A DNA stretch of 64,000 bases from Chitinophagaceae bacterium (lineage in GTDB: Bacteria > Bacteroidota > Bacteroidia > Chitinophagales > Chitinophagaceae): contig JAMLGT010000015.1 in NCBI GenBank assembly GCA_023957755.1, positions 1 through 64,000 on the forward strand, given 5' to 3'. Each line of letters opens with the position of its first letter. Position 1 is the stretch's first letter. Under the pieces are notes generated by a model. That model did no database searches. It was not told the DNA's origin and saw only the letters and a list, made by a program, of their open reading frames with translations. A program made the translations under genes and the position numbers. Shown piece by piece: positions 39,156 through 45,579 of the stretch.

Positions 39156-40049
39156 TTAGGAAGTTGTTAATTCCTCATAAGCTGCTGTAAGTGGACGGCT
39201 GATTCCCTCCCCTTTCCACTCTGCAGCTCCGGGTATGCCGGTAGTCTTTTCAATGATTTCCTGCAACGAATTACCTGCTTTAATCTGTCCCTTCACATAA
39301 TCCAGCACGCGAGAGAGGTAATCTTCAAAGGCAAGAATATCCTGCTTCTTACCCGTTACCTGGTATCCCTCACCCGCATGGCCAAAAACAAAAGTAGTGT
39401 CATCATCATAGTGGCTGCAGATTTTTTGCAATACACTGATCCAACTCTTTATGTTTGCCCCGGCTGACCTGTCCACAAAAGGATGTCTTCTGTTAAAAAC
39501 AAGATCGCCCACATGGGCAACATTTTCCCTTTCAAAATGAATAACTGCATCGCCATTGGTGTGGGCTGCACCAAAATAATTCAAATTAATCTGTTGGTCT
39601 CCCGTTTTTACCACTGTTGATTCTGAAAAAGTTTCTGTTGGGAAATACTGTTTATCCAAACTATTTTGTCTCCTGGCCACAACTTCCTGATTGTAGAGAG
39701 AGTTAACATGTGCGATTACACGTGAAATAAGTGGTTTGAAAACAATGTTCCCTGATGTATGATCACCATGATGATGCGTATTAACCAATAAATGGAAGGG
39801 CATGCCCTTCTTTTTAAGTTCTTCAATTAAATGCGGCACACTTGCAGGAAACTGGCTATCCACAACTATAATACCCGATTGGGACAGATTGAAAAGGATG
39901 GTGCCACCTGACTCTGTGAAAATACCCAGATCGTCTGTAAGCATCGTAATCTTCCACTCAGCCGGAGAAAAGAATGCGGTAGCCTTTCCCTGAGTACGTA
40001 TTGCCGCCATCGTGAGCAAAGTTGAATATAGAAATTTTCGTCGTTGCAT
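39156..40049 (-). CDS. Metallo-beta-lactamase-fold hydrolase
   Basis: A 297-aa protein with a twin-arginine-like or Sec signal (QRRKFLYSTLLTMAAI) and the zinc site NTHHHGDHTSG near residue 92 (HxHxDH), plus further ligands in HTNGDAVIHFE and FGHAGEG. The fold covers lactonases, glyoxalases and beta-lactamases, and no subgroup signature is clear. It is alone on the minus strand. Confidence 0.87.
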   Translation of the reverse strand: MQRRKFLYSTLLTMAAIRTQGKATAFFSPAEWKITMLTDDLGIFTESGGTILFNLSQSGIIVVDSQFPASVPHLIEELKKKGMPFHLLVNTHHHGDHTSGNIVFKPLISRVIAHVNSLYNQEVVARRQNSLDKQYFPTETFSESTVVKTGDQQINLNYFGAAHTNGDAVIHFERENVAHVGDLVFNRRHPFVDRSAGANIKSWISVLQKICSHYDDDTTFVFGHAGEGYQVTGKKQDILAFEDYLSRVLDYVKGQIKAGNSLQEIIEKTTGIPGAAEWKGEGISRPLTAAYEELTTS

Positions 40050-40200
40050 ACAGTAAAGTTTACTTAAGCAATTTAACTCATTTCTTACGAAGGTGCTTTA
40101 GTGCTTTAACAGAAACTTATCCTTTATCTTTTAATCCTGGCAAGTGAAATCAATTCTGATATTATTGAAGGGGCCTTTAAAATGCACCTTGCCAAAAACC

Positions 40201-40866
40201 ATGAAACATATAATTCTACTTTTATCATTTTTTGCCCTGTCAAGACTTGCTTACTCTCAAAACCTAACCAATCTGGGTATTAAGGCAGGGATCAGTAATT
40301 CCGGCGTCAGGGGAGATGCAGTAGAAAGTCTGAATCAACTGGTGACCTTCACCAACGGGATTGTTTCCACCTCAGACCGCACAGGATTCTTTGCCGGTGG
40401 ATATGTAAACGTTCCTCTCTCTGAACATGTCTCTATAGAACCCGGAATTTATTATTCACAAAAAGGCTACCAGTTAAAAGGCGGATTCGATATTAAAGGG
40501 GTAGAATTCCTGGGAGCTAACGCCAAGGCTGACCTGCAAACTCAATACATAGATGTGCCACTGTATCTGAAAGCCAGCTGGAACGGACTACAGGTTTTTG
40601 CAGGGCCTCAGGTCTCTTATCTGGCCGATGCTAATTTGAAAGCAACTGCAGGCATTCTGGGGATTAATCTCCTGAATAAGGATGTGGACGTTTCTGATAT
40701 TTTAAACAAATGGGATGCTTCTGTTTCTGCGGGGATCGGATATCAGTTCGCTAACGGGCTCAATATTTCTGCATCCTACGATTACGGATTGATGAAAATA
40801 GACGCAGATAAGAGAACTAATGCCTTTAACAGAGGATTCAAAGTGGGACTGGGTGTGCAATTCTGA
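40201..40866 (+). CDS. Outer-membrane beta-barrel protein (PorT-type)
   Basis: A 221-aa protein starting at the ATG at 40201 with a signal peptide (LLLSFFALSRLAYSQ). Eight or so amphipathic strands follow (NLGIKAGISNSGVRG, YVNVPLSEHVSIEPGIYYS, FKVGLGVQF), ending with terminal F. This is the OmpW/PorT-like outer-membrane beta-barrel family. The upstream in-frame ATG at 40144 would place charged sequence before the signal, so it is unlikely. Its terminator follows at 40897. Confidence 0.85.
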   Translation: MKHIILLLSFFALSRLAYSQNLTNLGIKAGISNSGVRGDAVESLNQLVTFTNGIVSTSDRTGFFAGGYVNVPLSEHVSIEPGIYYSQKGYQLKGGFDIKGVEFLGANAKADLQTQYIDVPLYLKASWNGLQVFAGPQVSYLADANLKATAGILGINLLNKDVDVSDILNKWDASVSAGIGYQFANGLNISASYDYGLMKIDADKRTNAFNRGFKVGLGVQF

Positions 40867-40896
40867 TCCTTCTACAATACCCATGAAACACATTGG

Positions 40897-40927
40897 AAGG
40901 CTGCCGGCTCCGGTAGCCTTGTCTTTT
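40897..40927 (+). terminator. Terminator of the barrel gene
   Basis: AAGGCTGCCGG pairs with CCGGTAGCCTT (one mismatch), followed by GTCTTTT. It lies 31 bp past the stop. Confidence 0.7.
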
Positions 40928-40974
40928 ACTTACTTATGCGTATTTTGAATTCATATGGTGTGTGTTTTTTCATT

Positions 40975-41240
40975 AGGTATGTGGAAGATTTCAAGATACT
41001 TTTTTAAACAAAAAACCCTCCGCTTTCATCATCTTAATATATCCTTCTATTTTCACAGACTGTGCCACCTGAATCACAATGAAGTAGCAGAAACAATTCT
41101 CAATCCTCTGATCGAGAAGTTAAATGAGTTCCATAAGTACCGGCATTATGTCTGGCTTAACGGAACTCAATGCTTTCCTGAATGACACCTACATAAAAGG
41201 CCTCAATTAATTGGGAATAAATGATATAGCAGGCTATCAT
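40975..41240 (-). pseudogene. Decayed GIY-YIG nuclease gene (cassette copy A)
   Basis: Read from an ATG at 41240 on the minus strand, the frame gives MIACYIIYSQLIEAFYVG and QESIEFR, then a stop, then ARHNAGTYGTHLTSRSED, another stop, and ELFLLLHCDS before the frame shifts. This matches the intact GIY-YIG gene at 41312-41605 almost residue by residue (MIACYIIYSPSLDIFYVG, QESIEAR, YGTHFTSRAKDW). It is therefore a second copy, inactivated by two stops and at least one frameshift. Nucleotide similarity continues to about 40975, where it ends in the GIY C-terminal region (GGAAGATTTCAAGATA). Confidence 0.85.
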
Positions 41241-41243
41241 AAT

Positions 41244-41273
41244 AAAGCCGTACCTGTGGTAAAGTACGGCTTT
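41244..41273 (-). terminator. Hairpin upstream of the decayed GIY-YIG copy
   Basis: AAAGCCGTAC pairs with GTACGGCTTT around a 10-nt loop. It occupies the same place relative to the decayed GIY-YIG copy as the hairpin at 41616-41642 does relative to the intact copy, so both probably derive from the terminator of the cassette tRNA. Confidence 0.65.
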
Positions 41274-41325
41274 ATTTGTGCGGCCACCTGTCCCGATAGC
41301 TATCGGGAGAGTCAGGTGGCTCTAT
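41274..41325 (-). pseudogene. tRNA remnant carrying the 18-bp palindrome (cassette copy A)
   Basis: After the hairpin the plus strand reads TTGTGCGGCCACCTG, then TCCCGATAGCTATCGGGA, then GAGTCAGGTGGCTCTA. This aligns with the tRNA at 41644-41717, but with the T-arm deleted and the anticodon bases replaced by the palindrome. The remnant overlaps the 3' end of the intact GIY-YIG gene and supplies its stop codon (TGA of CCTGACTC). Confidence 0.75.
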
Positions 41326-41605
41326 ATTTTTCCTTTAGTCTTTGGAAGATTTCAGGATATTTTTTCAGGTTATAAAAATACTTTCTGGACTTCATCCTCT
41401 TGATATGTTCTTCAATCTTCATGGACTGTGCTACAGAATCGCAAGGTAATAAAAGAAACTGCTGCCAGTCTTTAGCCCGAGAGGTAAAGTGGGTGCCGTA
41501 AGAGTTGTCATTATGGTGGGCTAAACGAGCCTCTATGCTCTCTTGGGTGATACCAACGTAAAAGATATCCAGGGAGGGGGAGTATATAATATAACAGGCT
41601 ATCAT
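41312..41605 (-). CDS. GIY-YIG nuclease-family protein
   Basis: A 97-aa single-domain protein of the GIY-YIG family (YhbQ-like). Motifs are the GIY equivalent CYIIYS, the YIG equivalent FYVGIT, R in SIEARLAHHN, and the metal-binding E in KIEEHIKRM. I start it at the ATG at 41605 (MIACYII). The longer frame upstream would be translated through a terminator and a tRNA gene. The last residues (YRAT) and the stop derive from a tRNA remnant, so the C-terminus may differ from other members. The family cuts DNA in homing enzymes and repair proteins; the role of these small versions is unknown. It lies 38 bp downstream of the tRNA. Confidence 0.8.
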   Translation of the reverse strand: MIACYIIYSPSLDIFYVGITQESIEARLAHHNDNSYGTHFTSRAKDWQQFLLLPCDSVAQSMKIEEHIKRMKSRKYFYNLKKYPEIFQRLKEKYRAT

Positions 41606-41615
41606 AAAAAACCAA

Positions 41616-41642
41616 AACCGCACCAATGTATAGGTGCGGTTT
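41616..41642 (-). terminator. Terminator of the tRNA gene
   Basis: AAACCGCACC pairs with GGTGCGGTTT around an 8-nt loop. On the minus strand it is followed by TTGGTTTTTTATG, a U-tract. It lies directly after the tRNA 3' end and 11 bp before the GIY-YIG ATG. Confidence 0.75.
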
Positions 41643-41643
41643 G

Positions 41644-41717
41644 TGGGCCCACCAGGACTTGAACCTGGGACCACCTGATTATGAGTCAGGTGCTCTAACC
41701 AACTGAGCTATAGGCCC
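41644..41717 (-). tRNA. tRNA with CAT anticodon (Met or Ile2)
   Basis: A complete 74-nt cloverleaf on the minus strand. The acceptor is GGGCCTA paired with TGGGCCC, the D-stem GCTC/GAGC, the anticodon stem CCTGA/TCAGG with loop CTCATAA, and the T-stem CCAGG/CCTGG with loop TTCAAGT. The discriminator is A, and no CCA is encoded. Anticodon CAT fits elongator Met or the lysidine-modified Ile2. The loop context CTCATAATC occurs in both, so I leave the identity open. Confidence 0.9.
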
Positions 41718-42550
41718 TAGGATATTTATATCCAAATATCTTTTCAAGTTTTTTATCCAGGACTTGAACCTGGGACCACCTGTCCCGATAGCTATCGGGA
41801 GAGTCAGGTGCTCTAACCAACTGGAGTCCCGATAACTATCGGGAGCCCTAGGATCCTCATCCAATATCTTTTCAAGTTTTTTTATCCAGGACTTGAACCT
41901 GGAACACCTGTCCCGATAGCTATCGGGAGAGTCAGGTGCTCTAACCAACTGAAGTCCCGATAACTATCGAGGCCTAGGATCCTCATCCAAATATCTTTTC
42001 AAGTTTTTTATCCAGGACTTGAACACGGAACACCTGTCCCGATAGCTATCGGGAGAGTCAGGTGACTCTAAACCAACTGAAGTCCCGATAACTATCGAGG
42101 CCTAGGATCCTCATCCAAATATCTTTTCAAGTTTTTTTATCCAGGACTTGAACCTGGAACACCTGTCCCGATAGCTATCGGGAGAGTCAGGTGCTCTAAC
42201 CAACTGAAGTCCCGATAACTATCGGGAGCCCTAGGATCCTCATCCAAATATCTTTTCAAGTTTTTTTATCCAGGACTTGAACCTGGGACACCTGTCCCGA
42301 TAGCTATCGGGAGAGTCAGGTGCTCTAACCAACTGAAGTCCCGATAACTATCGGGAGCCCTAGGATATTTATATCCAAATATCCTTTCAAGTTTTTTTAT
42401 CCAGGACTTGAACCTGGGACACCTGTCCCGATAGCTATCGGGAGAGTCAGGTGCTCTAACCAACTGAAGTCCCGATAACTATCGGGAGCCCTAGGATATT
42501 TATATCCAAATTTCTTTTCAAGTTTTTTTTCCAGGACTTGAACCTGGAAC
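41718..42550 (-). repeat. Tandem array of tRNA-derived units with palindromes
   Basis: Six complete units and one partial unit lie upstream of the intact tRNA. The T-arm landmark CCAGGACTTGAAC recurs at 41757, 41886, 42012, 42141, 42270, 42401 and 42531, spacing 126-131 bp. Each complete unit holds the tRNA T-arm, variable region, anticodon stem halves (CACCTG and CAGGTG) and D-loop, plus about 40 bp of the tRNA 5' flank (AAAAACTTGAAAAGATATTTGG). In all six, ATTAT of the anticodon loop is replaced by TCCCGATAGCTATCGGGA. The acceptor/D-stem part AGCTATAG is replaced by TCCCGATAACTATCGGGA or a shortened form. The 3' acceptor strand is lost, so none can be a working tRNA. Unit 41886 and unit 42012 share a 4-bp deletion. 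Confidence 0.9.
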
Positions 42551-42602
42551 TGTCCAGAGTTCCGAAACCCTCCGGATCTTTTCCTCCCCTTTTCAGGGCT
42601 TG

Positions 42603-42610
42603 CAAAAATA
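42603..42610 (-). promoter_or_regulatory. Possible promoter box upstream of the tRNA array
   Basis: On the minus strand the sequence is TATTTTTG, a match to TAnnTTTG. Transcription leftward from here would run through all tRNA-derived units into the intact tRNA and its terminator. No clear -33 element is seen. Confidence 0.35.
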
Positions 42611-42652
42611 GAGAAATTCGTTTATCGTAATAAATTAATTTTCTTTGCAAGG

Positions 42653-43279
42653 ATGCAGCAAATAAAGAATATCATTTTTGATTTGGGAGGTGTTTTATTG
42701 GACATTGACTACAACAAAACCAAAATAGCATTTGAGGCCCTCGGCGTAAACCACTTCGACCGACTTTATAGCCAGGCAGATGCCAGCGATATCTTCAGAA
42801 GGCTTGAAAGAGGCACTATTCCTGTAGCCGAATTCTATAATGAGCTCCGGAATATTACAGGGCTTAACTTGTCTGACCATCAGATTGAAACAGCATGGAA
42901 CAGTATGCTTCTCGATTTTCGCGAGAAAAGCCTGCAATATTTGGAAAGGCTAAAACCTTATTACGCTCTTTACCTTCTTAGTAACACAAACAAAATACAC
43001 ACCAGCGTACTACAAGAAATTTATTACTCAAAACCACGAAAGGCTCCTTTTGAACAATACTTCACTTCCTGTATTTATAGTTACGACACCGGCACCAGAA
43101 AACCGGACAGGGAATGCTTTGAATGGGTGCTAAAAAAGGAAAACCTGGACCCCGGTCATACCATCTTTATTGACGATTCAATCCAAAACGTACATGGGGC
43201 AGAGTCAGCCGGGATAAAGAGCATCTGGCTGAAACAAAACATGTTGATTGAAGATTTGGGGCTTTTGCCAGCGGATTAA
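42653..43279 (+). CDS. HAD-family phosphatase
   Basis: A 208-aa cytoplasmic hydrolase of the haloacid dehalogenase superfamily (YihX-like subgroup). Motif I is FDLGGVLLDID (nucleophile D at about 10), motif II LLSNTNKIH near 107, motif III lysine in GTRKPDREC, and motif IV FIDDSIQN. Sugar phosphates such as glucose-1-phosphate are usual substrates in the subgroup. TTTCTTTGC five bases before the ATG is a near-match to the -7 box. The gene overlaps the convergent DUF4834 gene by 4 bp. Confidence 0.9.
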   Translation: MQQIKNIIFDLGGVLLDIDYNKTKIAFEALGVNHFDRLYSQADASDIFRRLERGTIPVAEFYNELRNITGLNLSDHQIETAWNSMLLDFREKSLQYLERLKPYYALYLLSNTNKIHTSVLQEIYYSKPRKAPFEQYFTSCIYSYDTGTRKPDRECFEWVLKKENLDPGHTIFIDDSIQNVHGAESAGIKSIWLKQNMLIEDLGLLPAD

Positions 43280-43527
43280 TCAGTGTTTTTCACCTCTTCA
43301 AACTCTATATATTCCCCTACATTTTCCGGCGCTGATTGCTTTTGAGAAGAGGATGCCGAGGTACCTGTGGAACGATCTCCGGACTGCGCATCCATTCGCT
43401 CCTGCATATTCTTCATCTGGCCTTTTAATTGCCCCACACTTCTGAATGTAGGGATAATAAAGTCCACTACTACTTTATAGGCCAGGTAAATCAAAAATAT
43501 TTTAGCTAATACCCTGAACAAATTCAT
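43276..43527 (-). CDS. DUF4834 small membrane-anchored protein
   Basis: An 83-aa protein from the ATG at 43527 (MNLFRVL). It has one N-terminal membrane helix (VLAKIFLIYLAYKVVVDFIIP), then a short basic/polar region with a heptad-like stretch (QLKGQMKNMQERM) and an acidic tail (YIEFEEVK). This is the DUF4834 layout of Bacteroidota, with unknown function. A start 12 codons upstream is possible but less typical. Confidence 0.75.
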   Translation of the reverse strand: MNLFRVLAKIFLIYLAYKVVVDFIIPTFRSVGQLKGQMKNMQERMDAQSGDRSTGTSASSSQKQSAPENVGEYIEFEEVKNTD

Positions 43528-43626
43528 ACCAACAAATTTATGCAAATTGTATAGCCCATCCATGTTCCCATTGAAATTCCTCCCGAATAATTTGTTAATC
43601 TGCTTTTAAGCGGTAAAATTATTTTT

Positions 43627-43657
43627 TGACGTTAATCCTTTACTGTCGTATATTTGC
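43627..43657 (+). promoter_or_regulatory. Promoter of the rimP-nusA-infB operon
   Basis: A TTTTTTG ending at 43629 is followed 19 bp later by TATATTTGC (43649-43657). Both match the Bacteroidota -33 TTTG and -7 TAnnTTTG elements at their usual spacing. The start should fall near 43663. Confidence 0.7.
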
Positions 43658-43678
43658 GGCTGCAAAAGAATGGTGAAA

Positions 43679-43696
43679 GGGAACGGAAGCGTTCCC
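43679..43696 (+). promoter_or_regulatory. Leader hairpin upstream of rimP
   Basis: GGGAACG-GAAG-CGTTCCC is a perfect 7-bp stem with a tetraloop, followed by a pyrimidine-rich stretch (TTCTTCTGTTCT). It lies in the 5' leader about 15 nt after the inferred start and 38 bp before the rimP ATG. It could be an attenuator or protein-binding site for this operon. Confidence 0.5.
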
Positions 43697-43733
43697 TTCT
43701 TCTGTTCTAAAAGAGGAAGTTTTCAAAAAAAAT

Positions 43734-44207
43734 ATGGTTCAGGAAAAGATCGTATCGGAAATTAACGGATTCGTAGAAAATTTTATCCAGAAATGGCCGG
43801 AAGTGTTTGTCCTTGAAACTACCATCAGTGCCACCCACAAGGTCACAGTGCTGTTGGATGCGGATAACGGGATGAATATAGAGCGATGTGCAGAAGTGAA
43901 CAGGGCGTTGTACAAATTTGTGGAAGCGCAACAATTTTTTGAAAATCAGAATTTCTCTATGGAGGTATCCTCTCCGGGTATTGACAGGCCTCTCACCGAA
44001 CGTCGGCAGTTCAGGAAAAATATTGGAAGAAACATCGAAGTGCAAAAAGACGACGGAAGCAGGCTCAAAGGACTCCTCACAGGAGTAACAGAAGACGAAA
44101 TTTCTCTGGAGAAGGAAGAAAAAAAGAAGAAAAAGCAATCGGAACCTGAAATTATAACTATTCCGTTTAAAGAAATCCGGCAGGTAAAAGTGCTGGTAAC
44201 ATTTTAA
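43734..44207 (+). CDS. rimP: Ribosome maturation factor RimP
   Basis: A 157-aa cytoplasmic factor for 30S subunit maturation. The two-domain RimP pattern is visible: N-terminal half with VTVLLDADNGMNIERCAEVNRAL and VSSPGIDRPLTERRQF, and the C-terminal SH3-like half with a lysine-rich loop (KEEKKKKKQ) and ITIPFKEIRQVKVLVTF. It is the first gene of the operon, with nusA starting 13 bp after its stop. Confidence 0.95.
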   Translation: MVQEKIVSEINGFVENFIQKWPEVFVLETTISATHKVTVLLDADNGMNIERCAEVNRALYKFVEAQQFFENQNFSMEVSSPGIDRPLTERRQFRKNIGRNIEVQKDDGSRLKGLLTGVTEDEISLEKEEKKKKKQSEPEIITIPFKEIRQVKVLVTF

Positions 44208-44220
44208 AAAAATCAATACT

Positions 44221-45471
44221 ATGGCAAGTATTAATTTGATCGAATCATTCCAGGAGTTCAAGGAGGCAGAAAACATCGACAGGCCTACCTTAATGAAAGT
44301 GATGGAAGATGTATTCAAAACACTCATTCGTAAGAAATACGGATCTGACGAAAACTTTGACGTGATCGTAAACGACCAGAAAGGAGACCTGGAAATCTTC
44401 AGAAGACGTACGATTGTGGAGGATGACGACCTATACAATACGCTTACTGAAATTGAGCTAAAAGATGCAATCAAAATTGAGCCCGACTATCAGGTAGGTG
44501 AAGAATTGCTGGAAGAAGTGGATATTCAGAAAGAATTCGGAAGACGGGCTATCCTCGCGGGACGTCAGACACTAGCAGCGCGTATTAACGACCTGAAGAA
44601 GAACATCCTGATGAAAAAATACGAAGACCGCATCGGCGAAATCATTACCGGGGAGGTTTATCAGGTATGGAAAAAAGAAATACTGCTCTTAGATGAAGAA
44701 GGAAATGAGATGTTGCTCCCCAAATCTGAACAAATCCCCTCTGACTTCTTTAAAAAAGGCGAGACTATCAGGGCTGTAGTCAAGAAAGTGGAAATTAAGA
44801 ACAATCAGGTGGCCATCATACTCTCCAGGACAGATCCTTCATTCCTTGCCAAACTGTTGGAAATCGAAGTGCCGGAAATCTTTGATGGGCTTATCGTAAT
44901 TAAGAAGATAGTGAGAGATCCGGGAGAAAGAGCCAAGGTGGCTGTGGAAAGCTACGACGACAGAATAGACCCGGTAGGCGCTTGCGTAGGTATGAAAGGA
45001 AGCCGTATCCACGGAATTGTGCGCGAACTGAGAAACGAAAACATCGATGTGATAAACTGGACCAATAACATCCAGTTATTGATTCAGCGATCATTGACAC
45101 CCGCTAAGATATCGAGCATGGAACTCAATAACGAGACCAAACATGCAAGAGTTTACCTTCGCCCCGACCAGGTGTCACTGGCAATCGGGCGTCGCGGTGT
45201 AAACATCAAACTGGCAAGTGAGCTTACGGGCTACGAAATTGACGTGTTCAGAGATGATGAAGAAGCAGATGAGGAGATTGACGTAGATCTTGATGAATTT
45301 GCAGACGAAATTGAAGGATGGGTTATTGATGCCCTGAAAAAAATCGGCTGCGATACAGCAAAAAGCGTTTTGAAACTGTCTAATGAAGACCTTGCAAGAA
45401 GAGCAGATTTAGAAGCTGAGACTGTAGAAGACGTAAAAAGAATACTCGAAGAAGAGCTTTCAAAAGAGTAA
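44221..45471 (+). CDS. nusA: Transcription termination/antitermination protein NusA
   Basis: A 416-aa RNA-polymerase-binding factor. The N-terminal domain spans about 1-125, the S1 domain about 133-200 (GEIITGEVYQVWKKEILLL), then KH1 and KH2 domains (GACVGMKGSRIHGIVREL and LAIGRRGVNIKLASELTG). A short acidic linker and one AR/HhH-like C-terminal segment follow (TAKSVLKLSNEDLARRADL). It controls pausing, termination and rRNA antitermination. It sits between rimP and infB, the usual order. Confidence 0.96.
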   Translation: MASINLIESFQEFKEAENIDRPTLMKVMEDVFKTLIRKKYGSDENFDVIVNDQKGDLEIFRRRTIVEDDDLYNTLTEIELKDAIKIEPDYQVGEELLEEVDIQKEFGRRAILAGRQTLAARINDLKKNILMKKYEDRIGEIITGEVYQVWKKEILLLDEEGNEMLLPKSEQIPSDFFKKGETIRAVVKKVEIKNNQVAIILSRTDPSFLAKLLEIEVPEIFDGLIVIKKIVRDPGERAKVAVESYDDRIDPVGACVGMKGSRIHGIVRELRNENIDVINWTNNIQLLIQRSLTPAKISSMELNNETKHARVYLRPDQVSLAIGRRGVNIKLASELTGYEIDVFRDDEEADEEIDVDLDEFADEIEGWVIDALKKIGCDTAKSVLKLSNEDLARRADLEAETVEDVKRILEEELSKE

Positions 45472-45579
45472 TTGACGGGCAGGGCAGTGCCGACAAAAGG
45501 AACGGCCCTTCTATATAAAGCATTTTTAAACCAGACAAAGTCTTCCATAATACGATTTGGAAGAGGAGAAGAATTTTAA

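Noticed and set aside
40955-41185. 76-aa plus-strand open frame
   Set aside because: It lies antisense to the decayed GIY-YIG copy, which explains the sequence better.
41606-41674. Upstream extension of the GIY-YIG protein
   Set aside because: The extension would be translated from the tRNA T-arm and a terminator hairpin. The ATG at 41605 starts the conserved domain.
41757-42550. CRISPR array
   Set aside because: The spacing is regular, but the whole unit is repeated. There are no unique spacers, the unit is about 129 bp and it aligns to a tRNA. No cas genes are nearby.
41757-42550. Functional tandem tRNA genes
   Set aside because: Every complete unit lacks the anticodon, has a broken D-stem and has lost the acceptor 3' strand, so none can be charged.
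41679-42650. Short minus-strand open frames encoding repeats such as RAPDSPDSYRD
   Set aside because: They are read through the tRNA-derived units. The peptide repeat merely follows the palindromes and T-arms, and no ribosome binding site or family match supports it.
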